Shown one piece after another: positions 14,276 to 23,410 of a stretch of DNA of 37,170 nucleotides (position 1 is its first letter; every line of letters starts with the position of its first letter). The stretch is from a virus. The position numbers and the translations under genes were made by a program. The notes under the pieces are model-generated. The model ran no database searches and was not told the origin of the DNA. It saw only the letters and a program-made list of their open reading frames with translations. The stretch lies in the IMG/VR virus record IMGVR_UViG_3300025759_000260, positions 1 through 37,170 of that record. The stretch is one strand, 5' to 3'.

Positions 14276-16032
14276 AAACATACGCGCTGGACTTTGAGTC
14301 CTACTACGACAAGGAATGCTCCATATCTGTTCTGGGACCGCTAGGTTATTTCTCTCACCCAGACTTCGATGCTTACATGGTGAGTGTTGTAGGAGATGAC
14401 GGATATGTTTATGTGGGACACCCGAAAGAATTTGATTGGAGTCTCTTAGAAGGAAATAGAGTCCTCTCGCATAACGCTGCTTTCGATGAAACCCTTTACC
14501 TATTCGGCATAGGAATGAACTGGTGGGATGAAGTCAACTACGCTGAGTGGCACTGCACCGCAGATATGGCAGCGTATTGTGGCCATCCCAGAAACTTGAA
14601 GGGAGCTTCAAAAGCTGTCTTGGGCATAGATCTCAGTAAAGAAACCCGCGACACCATGAAGGGGCAGAAGTGGGATGGCATGGACTCTCTATTCAAGGAA
14701 GAGGTTCTTGAATACGCGACCAAGGACTCTGAATATTGTTTGGCTCTTTGGCAGAAACTTGAACCCCTGTGGCCGAAAAAGGAAAGAGAGATCAGCGTTA
14801 TGAATCGGAAAGCAGCCCAGGGAGGTATCCCAGTAGACTCCGACTACATTGAGGAGTGTATTGCTACCCTCAATAAAGAACTTTTTTTGGCCGAACAAAA
14901 CATCCCCTGGATTGGGGAGAAGAAACTTTTATCGAGAGCGGCCTTTAACGATGAGTGCAGGAAGAACGGGCTAGTCCCCCCTGCATCACTGGCGAAAGAT
15001 AATGAAGAAACCGAACGCTGGTTTCGCGCCCACAGTAAAAAGTTTCTTTGGATCGGGGCAACTAGGAACTGGAGACGAATAAATGCGCTCAAGAAAAAAA
15101 TGTTATCCTTCCGGGCCGCTACTATGCAGAATGGAAGATACTACGGGGGGTTGATGTATTGGGGGGCGCACACGGGAAGATTCAGCGGCAGCGGCGGGAA
15201 CCTAAACCTTCAGAACATGCCGCGTGGTGAACTGTTCGGGGTAGACATGAGGAAAGTAATCTGCGCCCCAAAAGGAAAAAAACTCGTAGTGGTTGACTTA
15301 TCACAGATCGAAGTTAGAACATTATCCTGGTTGTCGGGGGACTCAGGGATGCTAAAGAGAATCGAGGAATCAGATGACATCTACGAAGCGTTCGCTATCC
15401 AGTTTGGGCTGTGGGACGAGTCGAAAGGGTCTTTGAAAAAGGAAGACCCTTCTCTCAGGCACACCGTAAAGACGATGGCTCTTGGATGCGGCTACGGAGT
15501 GGGGGCGAAAAGATTTAGTGAGTTTAGCGGAACAACAGAAAAAGAAGCCGCTAAGTCTGTAGCACTCTACCGGAGCAGCCTCCCTAAAGTAACTAGGTAT
15601 TGGAGGGACTTAAATGATTCTTTGAATGTTGCTTATGATTCAGAATGCCCTTTTGAAATCTCTTTGCCTTCTGGCAGGAAACTTAGATATGGGAGTTTGT
15701 ATTCCAATAAAACATCTAGGGGAATAGAGCTAGTAGCCAAAATTACAAAAGGGTCAAACAAAGTCGCTATGAAACTTTGGGGTGGGATTTTAGCGGAAAA
15801 CGCCGCCTCTGCATTGGCGAGGGATATTTTCACTGACGCGATGCTCCGAATCAGAAAAGAAGGATATTGGATACTGTTCCATGTCCACGATGAGGTGGTC
15901 GTAGAGGTGGACGAAGACAAAGCTGAGAAGGCTCTGGAGGACATAACTAGGATATTATCCACGCCACCAGAGTGGATTTCAAAGATTCCACTTGAAGCCG
16001 AGGGAAAAATACTGCAAAGATACGAAAAATGA
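14272..16032 (+). CDS. DNA polymerase, family A (pol I type) with 3'-5' exonuclease
   Basis: The protein has 586 residues from ATG 14272; a TTG six codons upstream is a weaker alternative. The proofreading domain shows YALDFES (D7, E9), LSHNAAFDET (D72) and ATKDSEYC. The polymerase domain shows HTGRFSGSGGNLNLQN, motif A VVDLSQIEVRTL (D342, E347), motif B RHTVKTMALGCGYG (R396, K400, Y408) and motif C HVHDEVVVEV (HDE at 539-541). All catalytic residues are present. It is a T7-like replicative enzyme without a 5' nuclease domain. Its stop overlaps the primase-helicase start by 4 bases. The beta clamp gene upstream could be its processivity factor. Confidence 0.95.
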   Translation: MKTYALDFESYYDKECSISVLGPLGYFSHPDFDAYMVSVVGDDGYVYVGHPKEFDWSLLEGNRVLSHNAAFDETLYLFGIGMNWWDEVNYAEWHCTADMAAYCGHPRNLKGASKAVLGIDLSKETRDTMKGQKWDGMDSLFKEEVLEYATKDSEYCLALWQKLEPLWPKKEREISVMNRKAAQGGIPVDSDYIEECIATLNKELFLAEQNIPWIGEKKLLSRAAFNDECRKNGLVPPASLAKDNEETERWFRAHSKKFLWIGATRNWRRINALKKKMLSFRAATMQNGRYYGGLMYWGAHTGRFSGSGGNLNLQNMPRGELFGVDMRKVICAPKGKKLVVVDLSQIEVRTLSWLSGDSGMLKRIEESDDIYEAFAIQFGLWDESKGSLKKEDPSLRHTVKTMALGCGYGVGAKRFSEFSGTTEKEAAKSVALYRSSLPKVTRYWRDLNDSLNVAYDSECPFEISLPSGRKLRYGSLYSNKTSRGIELVAKITKGSNKVAMKLWGGILAENAASALARDIFTDAMLRIRKEGYWILFHVHDEVVVEVDEDKAEKALEDITRILSTPPEWISKIPLEAEGKILQRYEK

Positions 16033-18206
16033 GATACATCAAAAATCTGAGAGATAAAGAAGCCCGAAACATTGAACCAAGTAAACTCCCGAAGAATAAA
16101 CCGAACTTCGCAAGTAAAGCGGAGTTTAGAGATTGGAGTTCCTCCGTGGACACTGACCACGCCTTCATTAGTATGTGCGAGGGAGATACCCCTGGAGAGA
16201 GAGTTTCAAACAGCAACCACGTTAATAGAGTATTGGGGTTCATTGCAGACTATGATGCCCCGGTGGATTGGGATGTCGCAGAGATACAAATAAATGATAC
16301 GACTCCCTACGCGCCGAAGTGGATTTGCAAAACCTTCAGTGGATACGCCAGAGCTATTTGGGAGTTTGAAGAGCCGCTCCCCATTGATAAAAACCTTTAT
16401 GACACCTTCATAAGAGAGATTGGCAAAGCCACGAAAGCACAGCGATTGCTGGCGGGGTTCGATGATTGCGCTTTCAAGCCTAACCAATATTTTGAAGCGG
16501 GAGAAGATTGGAAAGAAATAGGCAAGCCCCTGCCCTGCTCCGTTATTCATGCGGCTCTTAACAGAGCGATCCAGAAGAAACCAATCGTAGCGTCAGACAT
16601 CACAGTCCCGCTCGATGTTATTGCCGAAAAAGTAGAAGAAGTCTTCCCCGGTAGGTGGTTAGGGGACTTCGAAATCGGGGCGCGAGGTCCACTATTCTGG
16701 ATAGGGGATGGGATCAACCGCGAAGGTTGCCAAGTCGGAGAAGATGGAATGATCTGCTACAGCGACAGAGCAGGAAAAGGGTTTGTGTCGTGGAGAGACA
16801 TCTTCGGTTCTGCTTTCATTGAGAAATATGAGGAGAAGAAAATTGCAGTGGTCCTCGATGACTACTGGTTCAATGGGAGGTCATTTTACAAGCTGCTGCA
16901 CGGGTGTGCTGTTACAATACCGAAGGACCAGTTAATTCTGGAGCTTAGACAAAAGGGGTTCTCGACAAAAACCAAGAAAGGGCAGTCCATCTCTGAAGTG
17001 GATTCGGCGGTATTGATGGTCAGCAACCAAAACCGCGTAGACGAAATTGCACCAGTTGTCTTCTCAAACGAGAGGTTAGTGACCTATAATGGACACCGAA
17101 TCCTTAACAACGCATCCAATAAAGCAATCCAGCCAGCGGACTCAGGCGACCCAAAAAATTGGCCCTTCCTACACGGGTGGCTTTCCCAACTGTTCAGCCC
17201 AGCGGAGGACAGACCAGCCACAGATTACTTTTATTCTTGGATGAAGCGTTTCTATGATGCGGCCTTAAACTTCAAGTTTCAGCAGGGGCAAGCACTCCTC
17301 TTAGTGGGAATGACTAACAAAGGGAAGTCACTGCTTTCTAACCGGGTGATCGGGGATTTGGTTGGGGGATTCGCTGACGCGAGCGACTATTTGAGCGGAC
17401 ACACCAAATTCAATAAAGACCTGGGCAGGTCAGCGGCCTGGGTAATTGATGACACGGTTAGTGCGGCATCTTTTGAAGACCAACGAAAAGCGACTGAGCT
17501 TATCAAGAGAGCAGTAGCCAACCCAAGAATCGAGTATCAAGCGAAGTATGCTGACACGCTTTCAGTCCCGTGGACGGGCAGGGTGATTATGTCTCTGAAC
17601 ATGGATGCGAATAGCCTCACGGTTATCCCCGCGCTTGACTCATCAAACCGGGATAAGATTATGGCACTCCGTATTTCAGATTTCGCAACGAGTGATTTCC
17701 CCCCTAGCCATGACCTTGAGCAAACTATTGAAATGGAACTCCCTCACTTTGCAAAATTTCTTCTTGATTGGCAGATCCCGCAAGAACTAAATGATTTCAG
17801 CAGGTTCGGAGTTGACTCATTCATTGATGAATCAATCGTCTCTGCCGCATACGACAACTCAAGTAGAAGTGCTATCGCAGAGCTTGTAGAGTTCTTTGTA
17901 GAGAAATACAGAGACGCAGAAAACTTAGATGACGAATCTTGGAGGGGGACATTGACGAACTTCCAAGTCCTAGTGCATGAATTTAACAACGGACGTTCTG
18001 TTGGTATGTCACAAAACCTAGAGTTTGTTCGAAGAGGGTTTTGTGCTATGGAAGAAGCTCATAAAGCCAACCCAAGACTGCGCCCGATAAAATCTTCGGG
18101 ACATGGTGGGGGAAAGAAGTGGACAATAGATTTAAGTCCAAAATATGACATAGACAATTACTTGTCCTTCAATGATTCTGAAATAGACACAAACGAACCC
18201 TTCTAA
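16029..18206 (+). CDS. Primase-helicase (AEP-like N-terminal domain plus SF3/D5-type ATPase)
   Basis: The protein has 725 residues. VLGFIADYDAPVDWD (residues 68-82) looks like the first catalytic motif of archaeo-eukaryotic-type primases (D74, D76). The C-terminal half is a D5/SF3-like helicase: GMTNKGKS (Walker A, 427-434), AAWVIDDT (Walker B, 470-476) and VIMSLNMDA with sensor Asn 524. It would unwind DNA at the fork and prime synthesis for the polymerase immediately upstream. It ends the rightward operon; its stop overlaps the stop of the convergent gene. The helicase call is secure, the primase call moderate. Confidence 0.85.
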   Translation: MRYIKNLRDKEARNIEPSKLPKNKPNFASKAEFRDWSSSVDTDHAFISMCEGDTPGERVSNSNHVNRVLGFIADYDAPVDWDVAEIQINDTTPYAPKWICKTFSGYARAIWEFEEPLPIDKNLYDTFIREIGKATKAQRLLAGFDDCAFKPNQYFEAGEDWKEIGKPLPCSVIHAALNRAIQKKPIVASDITVPLDVIAEKVEEVFPGRWLGDFEIGARGPLFWIGDGINREGCQVGEDGMICYSDRAGKGFVSWRDIFGSAFIEKYEEKKIAVVLDDYWFNGRSFYKLLHGCAVTIPKDQLILELRQKGFSTKTKKGQSISEVDSAVLMVSNQNRVDEIAPVVFSNERLVTYNGHRILNNASNKAIQPADSGDPKNWPFLHGWLSQLFSPAEDRPATDYFYSWMKRFYDAALNFKFQQGQALLLVGMTNKGKSLLSNRVIGDLVGGFADASDYLSGHTKFNKDLGRSAAWVIDDTVSAASFEDQRKATELIKRAVANPRIEYQAKYADTLSVPWTGRVIMSLNMDANSLTVIPALDSSNRDKIMALRISDFATSDFPPSHDLEQTIEMELPHFAKFLLDWQIPQELNDFSRFGVDSFIDESIVSAAYDNSSRSAIAELVEFFVEKYRDAENLDDESWRGTLTNFQVLVHEFNNGRSVGMSQNLEFVRRGFCAMEEAHKANPRLRPIKSSGHGGGKKWTIDLSPKYDIDNYLSFNDSEIDTNEPF

Positions 18207-18211
18207 GGGTT
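18196..18211. promoter_or_regulatory. 16-bp palindrome at the convergent stop codons
   Basis: AACCCTTCTAAGGGTT is an inverted repeat with 7-bp arms around CT. It contains both the TAA of the plus-strand primase-helicase and the TAG of the minus-strand gene. There is no T run on either side, so it is at most a weak terminator hairpin. Confidence 0.5.
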
Positions 18212-18388
18212 GGGGTCATCAAATTGGATTTCTGAAGCGATTTCCGCAATAATCCAAGACAGGCATAGAAGTATGTCTGTCTTTTTGTATCCCTCATCAA
18301 TCAAGTATCGAATTGATTTAGTTATAGTGTCGTCTATCGCTTTTTGTTCTTCCCCAAAAAGGGAGTCTCCAAACTCTTCGGATGCCAT
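18203..18388 (-). CDS. Small acidic hypothetical protein
   Basis: The protein has 61 residues (MASEEFGDSLFGEEQKAIDD), acidic and helical, with a hydrophobic centre (ILLCLSWIIAEIASEI) that is more likely an amphipathic helix than a membrane span. It starts inside the endonuclease VII-like gene (55-base overlap) in another frame and ends against the convergent primase-helicase. It is the last gene of the leftward late block seen here. No family is recognised. Confidence 0.55.
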   Translation of the reverse strand: MASEEFGDSLFGEEQKAIDDTITKSIRYLIDEGYKKTDILLCLSWIIAEIASEIQFDDPNP

Positions 18389-18807
18389 TTTTCTAAGTAT
18401 TCTTTGAACTCTTGAGTTCTTTTTTTACCAAAGGGACGTTTATTTCCGATCTTCCTTTTACTACCGGAGTAACCTCGCTCTGTTAGGTATTCCTTAGCTT
18501 TATCTATTACCCCAGGACTATCTTTTAAAAGACCCAGAGCAGCATTGCATTTCCTACATAGAATACCTCTAATCTCGTTGTTTTTGTGGTTGTGGTCTAC
18601 GGTATAGTTCTTCTGGCTTAAAGGTTCTCGACAGATGTCACATTTACCTCCACTTTTCGATAGGATAGATAAGAATTTTTCAAAGCTAGTGTTGTATTTC
18701 TTTACTTTAACCGACAAGTCTCTATTCCATTTCTTCCAATACTGTGCTTCCCGCTGTTTTTTTCTTTTTATTTCTCTTTTCTCTTCTTCCTCACTTTTTT
18801 TAGACAT
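18334..18807 (-). CDS. Endonuclease VII-type HNH nuclease
   Basis: The protein has 157 basic residues. A charged N-terminal helix precedes CDICREPL (C56, C59), YTVDHNHKNNEIRGILC (D71, H72, H74) and CRKCNAALGLLKDSP (C84, C87). That is the zinc-binding beta-beta-alpha-metal fold of recombination endonuclease VII (T4 gp49 type), which resolves branched DNA before packaging. Relatives also occur as homing enzymes. The position at the end of the late operon favours a DNA-processing role. The C terminus is Lys-rich. Confidence 0.88.
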   Translation of the reverse strand: MSKKSEEEEKREIKRKKQREAQYWKKWNRDLSVKVKKYNTSFEKFLSILSKSGGKCDICREPLSQKNYTVDHNHKNNEIRGILCRKCNAALGLLKDSPGVIDKAKEYLTERGYSGSKRKIGNKRPFGKKRTQEFKEYLEKWHPKSLETPFLGKNKKR

Positions 18808-18831
18808 AATAAATAGGGGGACGTATAGTCT

Positions 18832-19617
18832 TCATGAGGAATTAGTTAGGGATAATAGTCTAGTCCTATACTCAGGCATAGGCATTGATAGGGAACCACC
18901 AGGATCTACCTTTCTTCCAGGCGAAACTTCATCGTGACCAAGGATGTAGGGGACTTGGAAACAATCGTATTGGTCCCACAACCACAGTAAAAGTTTAGTT
19001 AAACTATTTTCCTGCTCCTTGGTAAACTTGTAGTAATACCCTGGAGCAATGTTTTTGTTTTTTCTTACTTCTAAGCGACACTTATCTTCGGGGTAAGGCT
19101 CAGTCCGGTCAAACCAAGCAGTCCTGCGCCCATCCAAATGACCTGGACATATAACCTCGATACCGACCACTCTGTTGGAAACGTAAGACCCCAGCCCGTC
19201 GTAGTAACTTTTCCCCGCGTGATACCCCCACTGATTCAGTGGGAAGTTTTGTCCAACATTCCCTTCTTCGTCGATTACAAAATAGGTGAACCCCTGCCTT
19301 GCCTGATAAGACAAAGCGGACTTTAGGCTCTGGTTTTCTCTACCAGCCGTCCAGTGGACGATTGCGCCCTCTGGCCCACCACTTGGATACCTCCCTCTTG
19401 TCTTAGACGGGGTAAAATTTGTCTCTGCTTGGGGATACCACAAAGACCGCTGGTTGGATCTCTTAGATTCTTTACTACTAAGAGAGATAGAGTTATCGCG
19501 ATCAACTGCTGCTGACTCACCCAACAAACGGTTAACTACTCTCAGTGCTTTAGCGTGGCTATCGCTTGTCCAGTTTTTAAGATGCCACCGGAGCGTATAT
19601 AGATCATTCTTGTTCAT
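18832..19617 (-). CDS. N-acetylmuramoyl-L-alanine amidase (endolysin)
   Basis: The protein has 261 residues with an amidase_2/PGRP fold. GAIVHWTAG (H88) is the first zinc ligand. FTYFVIDEEGNVGQNFPLNQWGYHAG is the typical central strand and loop, and GHDEVSPGRKVDPGGSL (H228, D238) gives the remaining ligands. It cuts the bond between N-acetylmuramic acid and L-alanine in peptidoglycan at lysis. The first 75 residues, before the fold, are Ser/Arg-rich and may bind the wall or be a spacer. No signal peptide is seen, so release probably depends on the holin nearby. Confidence 0.93.
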   Translation of the reverse strand: MNKNDLYTLRWHLKNWTSDSHAKALRVVNRLLGESAAVDRDNSISLSSKESKRSNQRSLWYPQAETNFTPSKTRGRYPSGGPEGAIVHWTAGRENQSLKSALSYQARQGFTYFVIDEEGNVGQNFPLNQWGYHAGKSYYDGLGSYVSNRVVGIEVICPGHLDGRRTAWFDRTEPYPEDKCRLEVRKNKNIAPGYYYKFTKEQENSLTKLLLWLWDQYDCFQVPYILGHDEVSPGRKVDPGGSLSMPMPEYRTRLLSLTNSS

Positions 19618-19624
19618 CGCCTAA

Positions 19625-20491
19625 CTAAAGGTTTCGAAGCTTTGCGCTGGGGAAATACTTTTTCGCGTTAGATCTTAGCTTATCTCGATCTCCGGCCTTC
19701 TCCTCTTCTGTATTTAGTCTAGAGAGGATCTCATTAGTAATTCTTGCGTCTACCGTCTCTTCATACAATCCTTGAAAACCTTTTTCAAAAGGTGAGTTAG
19801 ACAAACCTCTTAAAACTGGCTCGCCTACGTTTTTTTGAATAGCCGCGTCCACCCCCCTTAAAAATCTGTATGCCGGAGCTAGGGTTCTATCATTTCCTAC
19901 AGTGTCAATCTGAGATTCCGCCATATTTCTTCGAAGCATATCAAAAAGTCGCGGCTCCTCTCTTTGTCCTACGTCATTTAATGCCAGTGCCGCCCCGGCT
20001 AACTCTCGATTCGGCTTCGGCTTTGGCTTCGGCTTCTGCTTCTGCTTCGGGGGCATAAGCTTCGGGGCAGGGGCTGTGGCCACGAACTTCGGGGCAGGGG
20101 CCGAAGTCTTAGGTTTTGAAGGAGACTTCACCTTTTTTCCGCCTTTTAAAGCCAAGGAAAGAACAGCTTGAGATGTTATATCTGCTGCTGCTTCTGGGTC
20201 TTCTTCAGCTTCACTAACAAAATCAGACCCTGCTTTAGCAACCCTTTGCGCGTAGCCTTTTGCTCCTAAGTCTGAAAGACTTTTTAATTCATTTTTTGAA
20301 AAAGAAGCTACATCTCTAACTACCCCCTCCGGGTCAGATATTATATTTAAAAGGTCGCCCACGTCTTCTGGAATTGATCTTTTTAGCTCAGAATAATATT
20401 CAGCCCACCCCTCTTTGGTTTTAAACCAAGGAGTATCTTTTGAGTTTTCGGCAACCTTGTTTTCAACCGCAGATAAAAAAGAATCACTCAT
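19625..20491 (-). CDS. Hypothetical protein with Lys-Pro repeats
   Basis: The protein has 288 residues. The first 120 are helical and acidic, the middle (about 125-160) is Ala/Pro/Lys-rich and includes QKQKPKPKPKPK, and the C-terminal 120 are basic and helical (RRNMAESQIDTVGN). There is no membrane span or catalytic motif. It sits between the o-spanin and amidase genes, so it could be a lysis-region or virion protein. Neither is shown by the sequence. Confidence 0.7.
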   Translation of the reverse strand: MSDSFLSAVENKVAENSKDTPWFKTKEGWAEYYSELKRSIPEDVGDLLNIISDPEGVVRDVASFSKNELKSLSDLGAKGYAQRVAKAGSDFVSEAEEDPEAAADITSQAVLSLALKGGKKVKSPSKPKTSAPAPKFVATAPAPKLMPPKQKQKPKPKPKPNRELAGAALALNDVGQREEPRLFDMLRRNMAESQIDTVGNDRTLAPAYRFLRGVDAAIQKNVGEPVLRGLSNSPFEKGFQGLYEETVDARITNEILSRLNTEEEKAGDRDKLRSNAKKYFPSAKLRNL

Positions 20492-20506
20492 GTAAATCCA
20501 ATCTTT

Positions 20507-20758
20507 TTATTTTTGACCATAAGGCTTTCCTGTTAGCAAAGCCATTATATAGCTGTAGTGAGAATGAAACTTCTGCCCCCTACCCTCGATCACACCTTCC
20601 TTAAACTGATAGGTCTTACCCTTTACCAAGGTCAGGGTAGGCGGATCGTAGAGTGCGGAGTTGTTCTTCTGCGCCTCGCTTTCTTCTAGCGAGGACTTCG
20701 ATACGCAGCTTGTCAGCAGGGGTAGCGCGATCACCAAGACGATGGATTTCATCTTCAT
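20507..20758 (-). CDS. o-spanin lipoprotein (Rz1-like)
   Basis: The protein has 83 residues from ATG 20758 (MKMKSIVLVIALPLLTSC). It is a classic lipoprotein signal peptide: basic start, hydrophobic core and lipobox LTSC with C18 as the lipidated Cys. The short mature part has no Pro enrichment. It begins inside the i-spanin candidate in another frame and ends beyond it, the overlapping Rz/Rz1 arrangement. Spanins fuse inner and outer membranes at the last step of lysis, which implies a Gram-negative-type host. The frame extends upstream to 20944, but those extra residues are only a shadow of the neighbouring genes. Confidence 0.8.
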   Translation of the reverse strand: MKMKSIVLVIALPLLTSCVSKSSLEESEAQKNNSALYDPPTLTLVKGKTYQFKEGVIEGRGQKFHSHYSYIMALLTGKPYGQK

Positions 20759-20870
20759 ATTTATGGATCTCTCGCTGTATTGAACGCATTTCCCGAATGG
20801 GAAAGACAAACTTGTAATAAGAAGCAACAGCAGACAAAGCTGAAGTGACTGCTGCCAGGGCTGCACCCAT
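20616..20870 (-). CDS. i-spanin-like membrane protein (Rz-like)
   Basis: The protein has 84 residues. MGAALAAVTSALSAVASYYK is a moderately hydrophobic N-terminal anchor, followed by a charged coiled coil (REMRSIQREIHKYEDEIHRL and LARRKRGAEEQLRTL). An N-terminal anchor plus periplasmic coiled coil is the plan of inner-membrane spanins. It follows the holin stop with no spacer and overlaps the lipoprotein gene. It is shorter than lambda Rz but similar to compact i-spanins. Confidence 0.75.
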   Translation of the reverse strand: MGAALAAVTSALSAVASYYKFVFPIREMRSIQREIHKYEDEIHRLGDRATPADKLRIEVLARRKRGAEEQLRTLRSAYPDLGKG

Positions 20871-21044
20871 TTACTCTTTTTCAGCTTTCTGGCGGACAGA
20901 CCAGACGATACCAATAAGCGTGATAATACTACCAACCGCTTCAAGCATCATCTGTTCGTCGAGGCCAATGCCCTTAGTGACCAAAAGCCCCCCGGAAAAA
21001 GTGAGAAGGTGGCGTACGACTCCTAGAATGGATTCTTTATTCAT
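20871..21044 (-). CDS. Putative holin
   Basis: The protein has 57 residues from ATG 21044. It has two hydrophobic helices, RHLLTFSGGLLVTKGIG (about 11-27) and AVGSIITLIGIVWSV (about 35-49), and a charged C terminus (RQKAEKE). Small size, two membrane spans and position directly upstream of the spanin pair indicate a holin that triggers lysis. A TTG at 21089 would add a Lys/Thr-rich N terminus but is a less likely start. Confidence 0.75.
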   Translation of the reverse strand: MNKESILGVVRHLLTFSGGLLVTKGIGLDEQMMLEAVGSIITLIGIVWSVRQKAEKE

Positions 21045-21101
21045 GTGGTTTTTTGTGTTTTTGGGTTTTGTCGTTTTGAATTTATTCAAAACATAAATTG
21101 G

Positions 21102-21458
21102 TTATAGTATGTTTACTACCCTGGAAGCTGCCCCACCGAAAGGCTCTATGTTCATTTCGGGTTTCACCATGCCACGGTAGGCACTCTTTTCTTGATCTAG
21201 CAACGCATTGCAGACGTTCCAGTGGTAGTCAGCGCGTTGAACATCTGCGTTGTCTTCTGCTACCGTAGCTAAAAGACCATGTTTAATAGCATTTACGTTA
21301 GAAAGATAGACAATATCATCGTCGTTAAAGAGCGTCTCAAACCCACGCTTTAAAAGAACAAACACTGATTTGTCTGAACTAGATGGGTTGGAGAGCCTAA
21401 ACCTACGGTATCGAGCTACTTCGTTTCCTCTACCTTTCGCTAATGTGAGAGTCGCCAT
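21102..21458 (-). CDS. Hypothetical virion-associated protein
   Basis: The protein has 118 residues (MATLTLAKGRGNEVARYRRF) of mixed alpha/beta character. The middle is FETLFNDDDIVYLSNVNAIKHG and the end EPFGGAASRVVNIL. I recognise no family. It sits 21 bases after a polyserine virion gene and just before the holin. In comparable phages, small proteins here belong to the tail or neck. That is an inference from order only. Confidence 0.65.
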   Translation of the reverse strand: MATLTLAKGRGNEVARYRRFRLSNPSSSDKSVFVLLKRGFETLFNDDDIVYLSNVNAIKHGLLATVAEDNADVQRADYHWNVCNALLDQEKSAYRGMVKPEMNIEPFGGAASRVVNIL

Positions 21459-21479
21459 ATTAATAATAGTATCTTTTTT

Positions 21480-22250
21480 CTACGGTGGTGCGGGTGAGCT
21501 TGATGAGCTTGATGAGCTTGATGAGCTTGATGAGCTTGATGAACTTGATGAACTTGATGAACTTGACGCACTTGACGAGCTTGACGAGCTTGATGCACTT
21601 GACGAGCTTGATGCACTTGACGAGCTTGATGCACTTGACGAGCTTGAACTTGAACTTGAAGAACTCGACTCAGCGTCTTCCACTGCTTGAACTTCTACTT
21701 TTTCATAAAAGCCTTTGAACCGTATCTCCAATACAGAAACTGCTTTTGTGGCGTGAGGCTCCGTAGTTATCATGCTCGCGCTCCCATCCAACACGAACTC
21801 ATGGACTTTCTTAGATCCATCCGACCTCTCGTAAGTTACGAACACAGACCCTTCAGAGGGGAGTGCCGTCCGGGGCGTGATGGGAACAACCTTTATCTGA
21901 TAAAGAGAAGACTCGTTTAAGTCAATAATAGTAGGGTGTAAACCGTCATCGACAATTCCGTAAACTGGGCCTGGACCCCCCGAATAAAGGCCAGAGGTCT
22001 TGTAGTCTTGCCACCTAGCCCTCATATCACTAGGTAAGTTATCAACCACAGCAGATAGCACGGACTCCGCGTTTTCTGGTAGAGAAAAGTATTCGTGGTC
22101 TGTTACGATAGTCCTTTCAAACACCAAATCTCTCCAGTATCCCAAACCATATAGTCTGGGGAGAACTTGATTCAAATAAGGCAAAAACTGAGATTCAGAC
22201 TCAAGATAGCTTGAGAGAGTGGTTTTTAAGGTAGCTACGGTAACTGCCAT
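21480..22250 (-). CDS. Putative neck/tail protein with polyserine tail
   Basis: The protein has 256 residues from ATG 22250; a TTG six codons earlier is less likely. The first 195 residues form an ordinary globular domain (TTLSSYLESESQFLPYLNQV, VVDNLPSDMRARW, FVTYERSDGSKKVHEFVLDG). After EAVEDAES comes a run of about 60 Ser broken by occasional Ala, ending PAPP. The helical opening, with its Tyr/Leu-rich stretch, resembles adaptor or tail-tube proteins of short-tailed phages, though I cannot name the family. The Ser tail is built on 9- and 18-base DNA units. Confidence 0.75.
   Translation of the reverse strand: MAVTVATLKTTLSSYLESESQFLPYLNQVLPRLYGLGYWRDLVFERTIVTDHEYFSLPENAESVLSAVVDNLPSDMRARWQDYKTSGLYSGGPGPVYGIVDDGLHPTIIDLNESSLYQIKVVPITPRTALPSEGSVFVTYERSDGSKKVHEFVLDGSASMITTEPHATKAVSVLEIRFKGFYEKVEVQAVEDAESSSSSSSSSSSSASSSSSASSSSSASSSSSSSSASSSSSSSSSSSSSSSSSSSSSSSSPAPP
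21484..21672 (-). repeat. 9-/18-bp tandem repeats coding polyserine (with Ala)
   Basis: On the coding strand the units are AGC-TCA-TCA and AGT-GCA-TCA-AGC-TCG-TCA variants, all in frame. The length is a multiple of three, and Ala (GCA or GCG) appears only at fixed steps, showing 18-base higher-order duplication. Confidence 0.9.
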
Positions 22251-22415
22251 AGGGCATTCTAACGGCAAAACCCCTTTTATTCAAGTCAGAAGCCTAATCA
22301 GAATATGGGGCTAAATCCAATTATTAGGGGGTTTCGGGGGTATTGCTACACTATGAGTGAATTTTCTTGAAAATAATCTAATCTTCTATTAGAGGTCAGT
22401 AGTAATTTAATTGAA

Positions 22416-23410
22416 ATGAGAAAAATAATATTCCAAAACAAACTTAGCTTAGGGGATGTCGTGGTATGCACCGCAGCAATTCGTGACCTCCATCGTGCGT
22501 ATCCAGGGGAATTTAAAACAGGTTACACAGGAACCGCGCCAGAACTATTTAAGAATAACCCCCACATAGAAAATTTTAATGATACGGGGGGAGTTGAGAC
22601 AATAGTATTAAAATACCCCGCAATCAACACAAGCAATCAACGCCCCTTACACTTCATTGGGGCTTACCATGAGTTCTTGGAAGAAAAGCTCTACCTTAAA
22701 ATCCCCGTAACAGAGTTCAAGGGCGACATCCATTTGTCCGATGAAGAGAAGGGGTGGACGAACCAAGTTCAAAACATCACTAAATATGAGGTTCCTTTTT
22801 GGATTATAGTTTCGGGCGGTAAGTATGATTTTACTTGTAAGTGGTGGGATCACAAAAAGTATCAACAAGTGGTCGATTCTCTAAAGGGGGAGATACTATT
22901 CGTGCAAGTAGGGTCTGATAACCACCACCACCCTCCCCTCAAAGGGGCGATTGATTTAAGGGGGAAAACCGATGTCAGGCAGCTAGTCAGACTCGTCTAC
23001 CATAGTTCTGGAGTCGTGTGTCCGGTTACAGGAATTATGCACATGGCAGCAGCGGTCCCCACAAAGCAACCGGGGTCTACAAGACCTTGTGTAGTGGTCG
23101 CAGGAGGAAGGGAGCCAGTTTCTTGGGAACATTACCCCCCTCACCAGTTCCTCCATACACAAGGGATGCTGGACTGTTGTAAAAAAGGTGGGTGTTGGAA
23201 GTCTAGGGTGGAGCCTAGAAATGACGGGTCTAAGCAAGACTCCTGCCTGTGTAGCTTACCTGTTATCCCCGAGGGAGGGGGAATTGCCGTCCCTAAGTGC
23301 ATGGACATGATCTCCTCCGACGACGTTGTGAGGTCAATAAGAAAATATATCGAAGGGGGAGCTTCCCCGACTGTTAACGATATAATTTGGTCTGGGGTGA
23401 AGCAGCACCT

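Noticed and set aside
20759-20944. N-terminal extension of the lipoprotein frame
   Set aside because: The extra 62 residues come from a shadow of the holin and i-spanin genes and would bury the lipoprotein signal peptide.
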